Part shown: piece after piece, positions 15,238 through 24,633 of the stretch
Layout: every line of letters begins with the position of its first letter
Position numbering within the stretch: position 1 is the stretch's first letter
Source of the DNA: Pseudarthrobacter sp. NamE2
GTDB lineage: Bacteria > Actinomycetota > Actinomycetes > Actinomycetales > Micrococcaceae
Length of the DNA stretch: 64,000 nt
NCBI RefSeq assembly: GCF_005796205.1
Contig: NZ_VAHN01000010.1
Span: 62,001 to 126,000 of the forward strand
Direction of reading: 5' to 3'
Translations under genes and position numbers: made by a program
Notes under the pieces: model-generated
What the model was told of the DNA's origin: nothing
The model's input: only the letters and a program-made list of their open reading frames with translations
Database searches by the model: none

Positions 15238-18200
15238 CTACTCCGGGCTTCCCGGGGCGGCGCGCCTGCCGCTGACCTTCGGAACCATGCCGGTGGTCCA
15301 GTCGTGGAACTCTTCATCCACGTCCGCGCCGGCGCCGAATTCGGGGCGTTCCTGAAGTTCCCGGAGCAGCGCCTTCTTTTCCCGCCGGCCCTCCACCAGC
15401 CGGTAGAGCACGGGAACCAGGACCAGGGTGAGGGCGGTGGAGGAGACCAGTCCGCCGATCACCACCACTGCCAGCGGCTGCGAGATGAAGCCCCCGCCGC
15501 CGGTGAGCCCCAGGGCCATGGGGGTCAGCGCAAAGACCGTGGCCAGCGCCGTCATCAGGATGGGCCGCAGGCGTTGCCTCGCCCCGTGCGTGATGGCATC
15601 CTCGACGTTCATGCCGGGACGGCCGCCGCGCGGTTGCCGGTACTGGTTGATGAGGTCGATGAGCACAATCGCGTTGGTGACCACGATTCCCACCAGCATG
15701 AGCATGCCGATCAGGGACGGCAGCCCCAGCGGGACACCGGTCACCAGCAGGAGTGCGACGGCGCCCGTGGCCGCAAAGGGAACGGACACCAGCAGGATGA
15801 GCGGCTGGACCAGGGATTTGAAGGTGGCCACCATGATGACGTAGACAATGGCGATGGCCGCCAGCAGCGCCAGGCCAAGCTGGCGGAAGGACTCCGCCTG
15901 CTGGGTGGTGGCGCCGCCAATTTCCGCGGTCACTCCGGGCGGCAGCTGCACGCCGGCGAGCCGCTTCTGCACCTCTGCGCTGACGGCACCGAGGTTGGAG
16001 CCCGACGGCGTCACGGACACCCTGGCGGTGCGCTGGCCGTTGCTGGCGGTGATGGAGACGGGCACGTCCACCTGCTCGACGGTCGCGATTCCCGCCAGCG
16101 TCACAGGGCCGGCGGCTGCGGGCAGCGGGAGGTTCCGGACGGCATCGATGCTGGTGAACTTCCTTCCCTCGCCGATCTGCACCGGGAAATCGTCAGTATC
16201 GATCCGGACTTCGCCGGCGGGGATCGGGCTGATGGTGGAGGCCAGGACGCCGGCAACTTGATCCTCGTTGAGGCCGGCTGCCGCGGCCTTGGCCCTGTCC
16301 ACCTTCACCTGCACCACCGGCTGGGTTGCTGCCAGGTTGGTTTCCACCTCGCTGCTGCCGGGCACCCCGGTCATGGCTTCCACCATGGTGTCACTCGCTG
16401 CCTGAAGGTCGGCCGTGGTAGCCGCCTTGAGGGTGATGTCTACCGTGGAGGACGTCCCGAAACCGCCCTGCTGAGTGCCGACGGAGATCTTGCCGGAATC
16501 CGGTACCTTGGCCAGTTCGGACCGGACCGTGTCCTGCAGCTGCACCTGGTCCGCCTTGTCGTCCGTCACCACGGTGAAGGTCGAGTTCGAGGACCCGGTG
16601 GACACCAATGCGGCGAAACCGGCCTGGGCGTTTCCGGACGTCACCTGGACGTCCCGGATGCCGTCGATGCCGCGGAGCACCTCCTCCAGGCGGACCGCCG
16701 CGGCGCTCGTGTCGGCCAGCGACGTTCCTGCCGGCAGCACCTGGCGGACAGTCAGGCTGTTTTGCCCTGAGTTGCCCAGCAGGTTCGTGGCCAGGAGCGG
16801 TGCCATGGCTGCCGTGGCGCCGAGCACCAGCACCGCGGCCACCAGCGTGATGACAGGGTGTTTCTGGGTTTTGGTGAGGATAGGGAGGTAACCGCGTTGC
16901 AGCCTGCTGCGCTGTTCGGCCTCCTGCGCCTTCGCGCGTGATTCCGCAGCGAAGGCACGCGCTGCCGGCGACTCCGCCCGCAGTCCTTCCGCCGCGCCGC
17001 CGGGAGTGCGCAGGAACCAGTAGGCGAGGACCGGAACGATGGTCAGGGAAACGAGCAGCGAGGCCAGCAGCGCCATGGTCACCGTAAGGGCGAAGGGCCG
17101 GAACAGTTCTCCGGCTAATTCGCCGACGAACGCGATGGGAAGGAATACGGCGACCGTGGTCAGTGTCGACGCCGTGATGGCACCGGCCACTTCCCGGATG
17201 GCCGTCAGGATGGCTGTGACTTTCTCCTCGCCGTAGGTGAGGTGCCGCTTGATGTTCTCGATGACCACGATCGAGTCGTCCACCACCCGGCCGATGGCGA
17301 TGGTCAGCGCGCCCAGGGTCAGGATGTTCAAGGAATAGCCGGTGGCGGACAGCCCGATGAAGGTGACCAGCAGGGACAGCGGGATGGAGACGGCGGTTAC
17401 CAGGGTGGACCGGGCGGACATCAGGAAGACCAGGATGACGGCGACGGCGAAGCCGAGCCCCAGCAGGCCCTCGGTTGTGAGGTCCTTGATGGATTTCTCG
17501 ATGAAGGGAGCCTGGTCGAAGACCGGCGTGAACGTGGCGTTGGAGCCAAGTTCGGCCTCCAGGTCGTCCAGCATGTCCCGCACGGCGTGGGAAATGGCCA
17601 CCGTGTCGCCTTCCGGCTTCTTGGTGACGGAAACGGCCAGCGTTTCCGCTCCGTTGGTGCGCGTGATCGACGTGCGTTCATCGTCCTGGATGGACACGTC
17701 CGCCACCGACCCGATGGTCGCGGCATTCCTGGCGCCGGAGAGCGGCAGGGCCTTGATGGCGTCGAGCGAATCCACCGGGCTGCCGATTTGCAGTGACAGC
17801 GTCCTGCCCTGGTCCTCCAGCGTTCCGGCCGGCACCAGTGCGCCGTTGTTGGCCAGTGCGTCCCGGATGGAGGGGATGGTGGCACCTGCCGCGGCCATGG
17901 CATCCGCGCGGGGAAGGATTTCGATGTGCTGGGTTGCACCACCGGTGACGTCGGCGCCCCGGACGCCATCGATCTTCTGCAGCCGCGGAACAGTGAGCCG
18001 CTGGAGGTCGGCATTGAGCCCGCTCAGCGGCTTGTCCGAGGACACTGCCAGGAACACGATGGGGAAATCGCTGATGCTGCCTGCGATGGCCTGCGGCTGG
18101 ACGTCCTCGGGCAGGGTCCGCTTGGCGTTAGAGATGGCACGGTCAATCTGGGCCCGCGCCCGGTCCAGGTTCGAACCGTAGGTGAACACCATGGTGATCT

Positions 18201-18471
18201 GGGAAACTCCGCTGCGGGACGTGGCAGAGGTGGATTCCAGCCCCTCCACGCCGTTGAGCGCCGTCTCCAGGGGGCCGCTCACCTGCTTGTCCACCACCTC
18301 CGGAGAGGCCCCGGGCATGGCGGTCAGCACCGTGATCCGGGGAAACTCGATTGAGGGAATGAGTTCCTGCTTCAGCGATGACATGGTGATCACGCCGAAC
18401 ACCGAAGCGAAGACGGTGATCAGCGCGATCAGTGCCCGGTTTGCCAGTGACAGGTGGGCCAGCCGGGACAT
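15238..18471 (-). CDS. RND-superfamily efflux permease (AcrB/HAE1-like)
   Basis: A 1077-residue inner-membrane proton-driven exporter with the duplicated RND layout. TM1 is at residues about 10-30, followed by a large periplasm-type loop and a helix cluster with the proton-relay aspartates in IAIGRVVDDSIVVIENI. A second loop follows, then the helix cluster ending GGFISQPLAVVVIGGL. The ATG at 18471 has AGGAG eight bases upstream and opens into the family start (SRLAHLSLANRALIALI). No membrane-fusion or outer-membrane partner gene is nearby, as expected for a monoderm. The substrate is unknown (drugs, lipids or peptides are possible). Confidence 0.9.
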   Translation of the reverse strand: MSRLAHLSLANRALIALITVFASVFGVITMSSLKQELIPSIEFPRITVLTAMPGASPEVVDKQVSGPLETALNGVEGLESTSATSRSGVSQITMVFTYGSNLDRARAQIDRAISNAKRTLPEDVQPQAIAGSISDFPIVFLAVSSDKPLSGLNADLQRLTVPRLQKIDGVRGADVTGGATQHIEILPRADAMAAAGATIPSIRDALANNGALVPAGTLEDQGRTLSLQIGSPVDSLDAIKALPLSGARNAATIGSVADVSIQDDERTSITRTNGAETLAVSVTKKPEGDTVAISHAVRDMLDDLEAELGSNATFTPVFDQAPFIEKSIKDLTTEGLLGLGFAVAVILVFLMSARSTLVTAVSIPLSLLVTFIGLSATGYSLNILTLGALTIAIGRVVDDSIVVIENIKRHLTYGEEKVTAILTAIREVAGAITASTLTTVAVFLPIAFVGELAGELFRPFALTVTMALLASLLVSLTIVPVLAYWFLRTPGGAAEGLRAESPAARAFAAESRAKAQEAEQRSRLQRGYLPILTKTQKHPVITLVAAVLVLGATAAMAPLLATNLLGNSGQNSLTVRQVLPAGTSLADTSAAAVRLEEVLRGIDGIRDVQVTSGNAQAGFAALVSTGSSNSTFTVVTDDKADQVQLQDTVRSELAKVPDSGKISVGTQQGGFGTSSTVDITLKAATTADLQAASDTMVEAMTGVPGSSEVETNLAATQPVVQVKVDRAKAAAAGLNEDQVAGVLASTISPIPAGEVRIDTDDFPVQIGEGRKFTSIDAVRNLPLPAAAGPVTLAGIATVEQVDVPVSITASNGQRTARVSVTPSGSNLGAVSAEVQKRLAGVQLPPGVTAEIGGATTQQAESFRQLGLALLAAIAIVYVIMVATFKSLVQPLILLVSVPFAATGAVALLLVTGVPLGLPSLIGMLMLVGIVVTNAIVLIDLINQYRQPRGGRPGMNVEDAITHGARQRLRPILMTALATVFALTPMALGLTGGGGFISQPLAVVVIGGLVSSTALTLVLVPVLYRLVEGRREKKALLRELQERPEFGAGADVDEEFHDWTTGMVPKVSGRRAAPGSPE

Positions 18472-18541
18472 CGCATGAGCTCCTGGAGGTTGGGGAACCG
18501 GTGGGGTCCCGTGGGGTGCCGGCTGCCAACCCCGGGCGGCG

Positions 18542-20044
18542 TCAGCGGGTGGCGGAAACGGTCTCCAGCTGGAGGGACCTGGCAGTTGCCTGCTCGATCT
18601 CCACGGCGAGGTCCGGATTTTCATCCAGCTTCACGCCGTAGCCGGGCATCATGTCCTTGAGCTTCGACTGCCAGCCCTTGAAGTTCTTGGGGAACGTCTT
18701 CTGCAGCAATTCGATCATGATGGGGACAGCGGTTGAAGCTCCGGGTGATGCCCCAAGAAGCGCACCGATGGAGCCGTCACGGCCGGCAATCACTTCAGTT
18801 CCGAACTGCAGGATGCCGCGCTTCTGCGGATCTTTCTTGATGATCTGTACACGCTGGCCGGCGGTAATCAGTTCCCAGTCCCCGCCCTTGGCCTCCGGGT
18901 AGTACTCACGCAGGGCCTCGACCTTCTGGTCGTGCTTCTTGACCACCTCTTTAACGAGGTAGGCGGTGAGGTCCATGTTGTCCTTGGCCACGGCAAGCAT
19001 GGGGATGATGTTGCCCGGGCGGATGGACAGCGGCAGGTCCAGGTAGGAGCCGTTTTTGAGGAAGTTGGTGGAGAAACCGGCGTAGGGGCCAAACAGCAGC
19101 GAACGCTTGCCGTTGACGTACCGGGTGTCAAGGTGCGGCACGGACATGGGCGGGGCACCCACGGACGCCTGCCCGTAGACCTTCGCGCTGTGCTGGGCGG
19201 CGATGTTTTCGTCCGTGCAGCGGAAGAACTGGCCGGAGACCGGGAAACCGCCGTAGCCCTTGCTTTCCGGGATCCCGGAGGCCTGCAGCAGGTGGAGCGC
19301 GCCGCCGCCGGCGCCGACAAAGACGAACTTGGCATGGATCTTGCCGTGTTCCCCCGACTTGGGGTACTTCAGCGAAAGGTCCCAGCCGCCGCCGGACGCG
19401 CGGGAGATGCCGGTGACCTGGTGGCCGTAGTTGATTTCGACGCCGTTGTTCCCCAAATACCTGGTCAGTTCGCGGGTAAGTGCGCCGAAGTCCACGTCGG
19501 TGCCCTCGGCAGCGCGGGTGGCTGCGACGCGCTGCTGCGGGTCCCGGCCCTTGACGATCAGCGGAGCCCACTTGGCGATCTGGCCGTGGTCCTCGGAGTA
19601 TTCCATGCTGCGGAACAGGGTGTGCTGCTTCAGCGCCTCGTACCGTGTCTTCAGGAAGCGCGTGTGGTCCTCGCCAATCACAAAGCTCATGTGGGGCACC
19701 GTGTTGATGAAGCCCTTGGGCGAACCGATCAGGTTCCGGTCCACCAGGTGGGCCCAGAACTGCCGGGAAAGCTGGAACTGTTCGTTGATGAGCAGCGCCT
19801 TGGCGGGGTTCACCGAGCCGTCTTTGGCTGCAGGGGAGTAGTTGAGTTCGCAGAGCGCGGCGTGCCCGGTGCCGGCGTTGTTCCAGGGATCGGAGCTTTC
19901 CAGGCCGGGCTGGTCCAGCCGCTCGAACAGGGAGATCGTCCAGTCCGGCTCCAGCTGCTTGAGAAATGCCCCCAGCGTGGCGCTCATGATGCCGCCGCCA
20001 ATCAGGACAACGTCGGCATGTGGGGTCTTGGAAATGAAGGTCAC
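18542..20044 (-). CDS. mqo: Malate:quinone oxidoreductase
   Basis: A membrane-associated FAD enzyme that oxidises malate to oxaloacetate and passes electrons to menaquinone, 500 residues. It shows the N-terminal FAD fold [20 protein letters not shown], then [25 protein letters not shown] sequence, [22 protein letters not shown] and [19 protein letters not shown]. The length matches the family. A promoter with TTGACG, a 17-base spacer and TATGCG lies 55-83 bases upstream, overlapping the end of the next gene. It stands alone in its transcription unit or reads into the RND gene 70 bases downstream. Confidence 0.96.
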   Translation of the reverse strand: MTFISKTPHADVVLIGGGIMSATLGAFLKQLEPDWTISLFERLDQPGLESSDPWNNAGTGHAALCELNYSPAAKDGSVNPAKALLINEQFQLSRQFWAHLVDRNLIGSPKGFINTVPHMSFVIGEDHTRFLKTRYEALKQHTLFRSMEYSEDHGQIAKWAPLIVKGRDPQQRVAATRAAEGTDVDFGALTRELTRYLGNNGVEINYGHQVTGISRASGGGWDLSLKYPKSGEHGKIHAKFVFVGAGGGALHLLQASGIPESKGYGGFPVSGQFFRCTDENIAAQHSAKVYGQASVGAPPMSVPHLDTRYVNGKRSLLFGPYAGFSTNFLKNGSYLDLPLSIRPGNIIPMLAVAKDNMDLTAYLVKEVVKKHDQKVEALREYYPEAKGGDWELITAGQRVQIIKKDPQKRGILQFGTEVIAGRDGSIGALLGASPGASTAVPIMIELLQKTFPKNFKGWQSKLKDMMPGYGVKLDENPDLAVEIEQATARSLQLETVSATR

Positions 20045-20098
20045 GATCAGTCTCCGATTGCAGCGGCTCTGGCTGTCACAGAATATCCCCGCGCGGCC

Positions 20099-20127
20099 CG
20101 CATACTGAAATTGGACCAGCCCGTCAA
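20099..20127 (-). promoter_or_regulatory. mqo: Candidate mqo promoter
   Basis: On the minus strand, TTGACG (20127-20122) and TATGCG (20104-20099) are separated by 17 bases, close to the primary sigma consensus. It points toward mqo and overlaps the last codons of the upstream binding-protein gene. Confidence 0.6.
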
Positions 20128-21794
20128 GGCTTTAGTTGCACCTTCGTAAAAACTTCATTTAAGACCGGCGACGCGGGGTAGCTGAGCACCCGGTCCGACA
20201 ACGCCAGGGCGGAGATGGGAAAGGCGATGGGAACGGCCGGGATGGTGGCCGCAATCTGTGCGTTGATGGTGTGATATTGCTCATCGCGCTCCTGGCCTTC
20301 CGGCAGCCCGCGGGCGCGGTTGATCTTGGAAAAAATCTGCGGATCCTGGTACCCGAACTCGCCGTTCTTCTCGCCGAAGAGGGGCCCTACAAAGTTGTCC
20401 GCGTCGGAGTACGAGCCGTTCCAGCCGAGCAGGTGGAGGGCGTGGTCGCCCGGCGACTGGACCTTTTGGAGGTATCCCTCGGACCACTCCACGGGCACCG
20501 GCCGGATATTGAACCCGGCGGCAGTTAATTGGCGGCTGATCTCGGCGTAGACCTTCTCGGGAGTCGGCAGGTAGGGACGGGTGACGTTCAGCGGATAGTA
20601 GAACTTCAGTTCCTCGCCTGCGTAACCGCCCTCTTTGAGGTATTCCTTCGCCCTCCCAAGGTCGTGGCCCAGTTCCGGGGCGTCATTGTTGAAGCCGCTG
20701 ATCTTCGGCGGGACAAACTGCGTGGCCCTTGCAGTGTTGTCGATGAAGAACTTCCGGATCAGGGTTTCCTTGTCGATGGCCGACTCCAGGGCCTGCCGGA
20801 CTTTGAGGTTCTGCAGTACCGGAATGTCCTGGTTGATGCCCACGTACATCACGGAGAACGGATCCCGCTGGACAATCTGCTTTCCGCGCTTTACGAGCTG
20901 GTCAAAATTGCCTACGGTCACGGCGTCGTAGCCGTCGATTTTGCCGTCGAGCAGGGCCTGGAGCCGGGTCTGCGGATGGTTGTACGCCAGGAAATTGATG
21001 GTGGCGATCTGGCCGCGGTCGCCCCAGTAGGCCGGGTTGCTGGCCAGGGTGACGCTTTCCGCGTCCCACGAAGCGAGACGGTAGGGTCCGGTGCCCACCG
21101 GGTTGGTGCCGAAGACGGACAAGGGGGGCCCGCCGCGGGTCTGGTCGAGGACGTCCGCGGTCCCGGCTGCCAGGGCCGCCGGCGAGGCGATGGCGAAGGC
21201 GGGCAGGGTCAGGGCCTGGAGGAACGCCGTGAACCGCTGAGTCAGGTCGATCCGTACGGTGTCTGCGGAAACCGCGGTGCAGCTCTTGAAAATGGACAGT
21301 TCCGGTTCATCGGAATGTGCCTTGAAGACGCCCTTGAACGAGCTGCCCGGAGCCTGCCTGCGAAGGTCGGGTGAAAAAGCGAACCAGCGGTTGAAGTTGA
21401 CGCAGACGGCGTCGGCGTTGAACGGCGTGCCGTCCTGGAACGTGACGCCGGTGCGGAGCTTGAACGTATACGAGCGGCCTTCATTGGACTCGCTCCACTC
21501 GGTGGCCAGCAGCGGGGTGGGCTTGCCGGTGGTCTGGTCGACGCCGACCAGTCCTTCGAGGATCTGGCGGGTGATGCGCTGCGACTCCACATCACTGGAC
21601 AGCGCCGGGTCCAGCCCCAGCGGCTGGGCGGCAGTGCCGAAATTGAAGGTGGCAGTGGGCTCAGCGGGAGTGGTGGCGCTCGGCGAATCAGGGGAGGGCG
21701 CGGGCGATGGTGCGGCCGTGCACGAGGTTGCCCCCAGCGCCAGGAAAACAGCGCCGGCCGTCAGGACCGTCCGCCGCGATGGACTGCTGGGCAC
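20124..21794 (-). CDS. ABC transporter substrate-binding lipoprotein (oligopeptide/nickel family 5)
   Basis: 556 residues. The signal peptide ends in the lipobox GATSC, so it is lipid-anchored outside the membrane, followed by a Pro/Ser/Ala linker. The mature part has SBP_bac_5 features: [70 protein letters not shown] and [16 protein letters not shown]. The GTG at 21794 with AGAGGTGAT upstream is preferred over a longer reading without a signal peptide at its start. No permease or ATPase gene is adjacent, so it must work with subunits encoded elsewhere. Confidence 0.88.
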   Translation of the reverse strand: MPSSPSRRTVLTAGAVFLALGATSCTAAPSPAPSPDSPSATTPAEPTATFNFGTAAQPLGLDPALSSDVESQRITRQILEGLVGVDQTTGKPTPLLATEWSESNEGRSYTFKLRTGVTFQDGTPFNADAVCVNFNRWFAFSPDLRRQAPGSSFKGVFKAHSDEPELSIFKSCTAVSADTVRIDLTQRFTAFLQALTLPAFAIASPAALAAGTADVLDQTRGGPPLSVFGTNPVGTGPYRLASWDAESVTLASNPAYWGDRGQIATINFLAYNHPQTRLQALLDGKIDGYDAVTVGNFDQLVKRGKQIVQRDPFSVMYVGINQDIPVLQNLKVRQALESAIDKETLIRKFFIDNTARATQFVPPKISGFNNDAPELGHDLGRAKEYLKEGGYAGEELKFYYPLNVTRPYLPTPEKVYAEISRQLTAAGFNIRPVPVEWSEGYLQKVQSPGDHALHLLGWNGSYSDADNFVGPLFGEKNGEFGYQDPQIFSKINRARGLPEGQERDEQYHTINAQIAATIPAVPIAFPISALALSDRVLSYPASPVLNEVFTKVQLKP

Positions 21795-21898
21795 TCGTGG
21801 ATCACCTCTGGATGTTGCCGGCTCCGCCGCTTGCGGGCCGGGACCCAGTCTAATGGACACCCCTGAACGGTCCGGCGAATGAACGTGTCCACACAGCA

Positions 21899-21934
21899 AA
21901 GCCGGGGGCGTTCCTGTGGAACCACCCCCGGCTT
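21899..21934 (-). terminator. Terminator downstream of the fasciclin gene
   Basis: 10-bp arms AAGCCGGGGG/CCCCCGGCTT enclose an inner 5-bp stem (GTTCC/GGAAC). TTGCTG follows on the minus strand, and the fasciclin stop is 32 bases away. Confidence 0.7.
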
Positions 21935-21965
21935 ACCGGCAGGAACAGACGGCCTGCAGGTGCTG

Positions 21966-22646
21966 CTACATCGGCATCAGCACAGAGTCGATCAGGTAGA
22001 CAGTGGCATTCTTGGTCTGGACGCCGCCGCAAATCACGTTGGCGTCGTTCACCTTAAGTGCGTCCCCGCTGCCGGTGACGGTCACCGAGCCGCCTTGGAC
22101 GGTTTCGTGCGTCCCGGCGATGTTGTCGGGGGTGACCTGGCCGGGAACGACGTGGTAGGTCAGGATCTTGCTCAGGAGGGCGTCATCCGTCTTCAGGGTC
22201 TCGATGGTGGCGGCGTCGATCTTGGCGAAGGCGTCATCCACTGGGGCGAAGACGGTGAACTCGCCGCCGTTGAGCGTGTCCACGAGGTCAACCTTGGGGT
22301 TGAGTTTGCCGGAAACAGCAGATGTAAGGGTGGTCAGGATCGGGTTGTTGGAGGCGGCAACGGCCACGGGATCGAGGGCCATGCCCTCAACGGATCCTGC
22401 GCCGGTGGGAACCTGCTCGGCGTAAGCGGTACAACCGGGGCCCACCAGGTTCGCTGCCGGGTCCATCGTGGCGGCGGACGTTGTGGCCGACGGGGACGGT
22501 GCCATGCTCGAGGCTGCCGCCGAGGGCGAGTCAGCCGGGGCGGATGCGCCTGACGTAGTCCCGGATCCGCCACAGGCGGTCAGGCTGAGCAGAGCGGCAG
22601 CTGCAACGCCTGCGACGGTAAAAGTTGTGCGCTTGATTGTCTGCAT
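21966..22646 (-). CDS. Fasciclin (FAS1) domain lipoprotein
   Basis: 226 residues with a lipoprotein signal ([10 protein letters not shown]) and a Ser/Ala/Pro linker of about 50 residues. One FAS1 domain follows, marked by [15 protein letters not shown] (H1) and [10 protein letters not shown] (H2), and ends at [11 protein letters not shown]. Single-domain FAS1 surface proteins include mycobacterial MPB70/MPB83 and usually mediate adhesion or surface contacts. AAGGAG seven bases before ATG 22646 defines the start. A much longer in-frame reading extends through the tRNA-Leu locus and is not real. Confidence 0.92.
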   Translation of the reverse strand: MQTIKRTTFTVAGVAAAALLSLTACGGSGTTSGASAPADSPSAAASSMAPSPSATTSAATMDPAANLVGPGCTAYAEQVPTGAGSVEGMALDPVAVAASNNPILTTLTSAVSGKLNPKVDLVDTLNGGEFTVFAPVDDAFAKIDAATIETLKTDDALLSKILTYHVVPGQVTPDNIAGTHETVQGGSVTVTGSGDALKVNDANVICGGVQTKNATVYLIDSVLMPM

Positions 22647-22865
22647 CTGAATTCTCCTTGAATTATGGCGGTATGCCTGCCGCTGACTGTTGTCTGCGGT
22701 GCTTGCGGATTTTTCCGACGGGCACCTGCCTGTGGCCGGTGTCTCACTTGCTATTCGTGTGGTGCGCGAAGCCGGATGGGTGGAAGCGCGGCATTTTTTA
22801 CAGGAGGACGAATTCATTGCGGTTTCGTGGCAACGTGCTGCGGCCAAAGGAAGCCGAAACACGAA

Positions 22866-22892
22866 GATCCCCCGGTACAAGACCGGGGGATC
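22866..22892 (-). terminator. Hairpin terminator after tRNA-Leu
   Basis: Perfect 11-bp arms (GATCCCCCGGT/ACCGGGGGATC) enclose a 5-base loop, starting 10 bases after the tRNA 3' end. TTCGTGTTT follows on the minus strand. Confidence 0.7.
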
Positions 22893-22902
22893 AACGTGAT
22901 TG

Positions 22903-22984
22903 TGCGCAAGGGGGGACTTGAACCCCCACGCCCGAAGGCACAGGAACCTAAATCCTGCGTGTCTGCCAATTTCACCACTCGCGC
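22903..22984 (-). tRNA. tRNA-Leu (UAG anticodon)
   Basis: The minus strand folds as a class II tRNA. The acceptor GCGCGAG pairs with CTTGCGC, and the D-arm contains TGGTGAAATTGGCAGACA. The anticodon stem CAGGA/TCCTG frames loop TTTAGGT (anticodon TAG). There is a long variable arm, and the T-arm carries GGTTCAAGTCC. The discriminator is A and CCA is not encoded. Confidence 0.96.
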
Positions 22985-23082
22985 GTGGCTTCCTGCCGCA
23001 GTAACGCATCAAAGAGTACGACGGCGGACGCCAGTCCCATTGTAGCGTCGCCGCCGGAGCGGCCGCGCCGGGACGCGGAGCG

Positions 23083-23556
23083 TCAGGCGTCCAGCTTCAA
23101 ATCGCGGCGCAATTTGGCCACGTGTCCGGTGGCGCGGACGTTGTACTGGGCCAGCGACACCTTGCCGTCCGGGTCCACTACGACGGTGGAACGGATGAGG
23201 CCTTCATAGGTCTTGCCGTAGTTCTTCTTTTCGCCCCACGCGCCGTACGCCTCCGCAACCGCATGGTCTTCATCAGACAGGAGGGGAAAGCTCAGGCTTT
23301 CCTTTTCGGCGAACTTAGCGAGTTTTGCAACAGGATCAGGGGAAATTCCAACCACGTCATAACCGGCGGACTGCAGGGAAGCGAGGTTGTCCCGGAAGTC
23401 GCAGGCCTGCTTGGTGCAGCCGGGGGTGGAGGCGGCGGGATAGAAATAGACGATGGTGTGGCGGCCATTTCCGGGGGAGAGGCTGATGTCCTGGCCAGTT
23501 GGGTCCTTGAGCGTGAACGCGGGCGCTGTGTCACCGGTAACGAGTCTGTCGGCCAA
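23083..23556 (-). CDS. bcp: Thioredoxin-dependent peroxiredoxin, BCP/PrxQ type
   Basis: 157 residues, reduces hydrogen peroxide and organic peroxides using thioredoxin. The active site [12 protein letters not shown] places the peroxidatic Cys at 47 and the resolving Cys at 52, the usual BCP spacing. FYPAASTPG and [19 protein letters not shown] are also family-typical. The start is a TTG with AAGGAG eight bases upstream; upstream in-frame ATG codons lie in the divergent MarR gene. It shares an 87-base intergenic region with that regulator. Confidence 0.94.
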   Translation of the reverse strand: MADRLVTGDTAPAFTLKDPTGQDISLSPGNGRHTIVYFYPAASTPGCTKQACDFRDNLASLQSAGYDVVGISPDPVAKLAKFAEKESLSFPLLSDEDHAVAEAYGAWGEKKNYGKTYEGLIRSTVVVDPDGKVSLAQYNVRATGHVAKLRRDLKLDA

Positions 23557-23610
23557 TGTTTTTCTCCTTGTCGCAGGCGGGACACAACAGCCTAGTAAGG
23601 GTGAAGAAGC

Positions 23611-23636
23611 AGTGCTAATCGGCACTTGGCTATACT
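23611..23636 (+). promoter_or_regulatory. marR promoter (-10 TATACT) with an adjacent inverted repeat
   Basis: TATACT at 23631-23636 lies seven bases before the marR ATG, predicting a leaderless transcript. An AGTGC-N6-GCACT inverted repeat (23611-23626) sits in the spacer/-35 area, well placed for autoregulation. Confidence 0.5.
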
Positions 23637-23643
23637 TGCTGCT

Positions 23644-24108
23644 ATGCCTGATATGGAGCACTGGCCCACGGGGCGCCTTTTGTCCACAGCGGCGCGCCTC
23701 GTCGAACACTCATGGAACGAAAAACTTGGCGCCATCGGTCTGACCCACGCCGGCGTGATCGCCATCGAGGTCCTCGACGCACAGGGTCCGATGACCCAGG
23801 CACAGCTTGCCCAGTACGTGCGCGTGCAGGCCCAGACAATGGGCAAAACCCTCAGCCGGCTTGAGGCGCACGGGCACATCGCGCGCGTGCGCAGTACCTC
23901 GGACCGCAGGAGCCATGTGGTGTCCCTGACCGAACGGGGGAAGGAAGCCGTCGCCGCCGCCGTGGAGATGGAGCGTTCCGTCCTGGCCTCCGCTTCCATT
24001 GACCCCGAGGTCCTGCGGCAGGAACTCAAGGCAGTGGTGCGGGAGCTCGCGAGCCAGTTCGCCACGACGCCCGGCGAGGCTGCAGCTTTGGTAAAAAATT
24101 CCCCTTAG
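23644..24108 (+). CDS. MarR-family transcriptional regulator, divergent from bcp
   Basis: 154 residues. The MarR fold is recognisable from QAQLAQYVRVQAQTMGKTLSRL (recognition helix) and the wing RVRSTSDRRSHVVSLTERG. There is no cysteine, so it is not an OhrR-type thiol sensor. The ATG at 23644 lacks a Shine-Dalgarno site but is placed right after a TATACT -10 box, consistent with leaderless initiation. The neighbouring inverted repeat suggests self-control, and control of the divergent peroxiredoxin is possible. A long hairpin terminator follows. Confidence 0.87.
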   Translation: MPDMEHWPTGRLLSTAARLVEHSWNEKLGAIGLTHAGVIAIEVLDAQGPMTQAQLAQYVRVQAQTMGKTLSRLEAHGHIARVRSTSDRRSHVVSLTERGKEAVAAAVEMERSVLASASIDPEVLRQELKAVVRELASQFATTPGEAAALVKNSP

Positions 24109-24250
24109 CTCCTGCTTCGTTAATCCGGATGCGCCCTGGCGTGGCTGCAACTTTTCCAGTTGCGGTCACGCCTTTTTCTTGCCCTTTGATCATCCCGTTC
24201 CACGCGGACCAGGGCCTATTCAGGCGGAGTGCATTTATGCGATTAAAACA

Positions 24251-24294
24251 AAAACAGCCTCCGGTTCGTGTTTCCACGAACCGGAGGCTGTTTT
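24251..24294. terminator. Bidirectional terminator between marR and tRNA-Lys
   Basis: A perfect 20-bp inverted repeat (24251-24270/24275-24294) with a TTTC loop. The outer four pairs are A-T, giving TTTT on whichever strand is read out. It serves both the plus-strand marR and the minus-strand tRNA. Confidence 0.9.
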
Positions 24295-24298
24295 CCAG

Positions 24299-24374
24299 TG
24301 GTGCACCCCCCGGGACTTGAACCCGGAACCCATTGATTAAGAGTCAATTGCTCTGCCAATTGAGCTAGAGGTGC
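24299..24374 (-). tRNA. tRNA-Lys (CUU anticodon), CCA encoded
   Basis: The minus strand folds as a standard tRNA. Acceptor GCACCTC pairs with GGGGTGC, with discriminator A then CCA. The D-arm is CTAGCTCAATTGGCAGAGCA, the anticodon stem TTGAC-TCTTAAT gives CTT, and the T-arm has GGTTCAAGTCC. Confidence 0.96.
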
Positions 24375-24633
24375 ATCTTTTCTGTTTCAGTCATCAGGGC
24401 TTTTCTTTCCCCGTTGACCTCCGCAACGACATGAAACTCTACACGAACTTCTGGTGCATGTGAAATCGGGCGCTCCAGGGCGGGGTGGCTCGCCTTCCCC
24501 ATGGCAGAAACAGCGGAAAATCAAGGTTTTTCAGGCCCTGTCCGCCGTCGGGACCCCGGCTGCAGGGTCGGACCGGGGGCCCCGGGGCAGGCTGCACGAC
24601 AATGTGAATTGGGGCACAGGACCGGGGTGCCGG

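Noticed and set aside
22647..23012. N-terminal extension of the fasciclin gene through the tRNA-Leu
   Set aside because: The signal peptide and AAGGAG site mark the start at 22646, and the extension reads across a tRNA.
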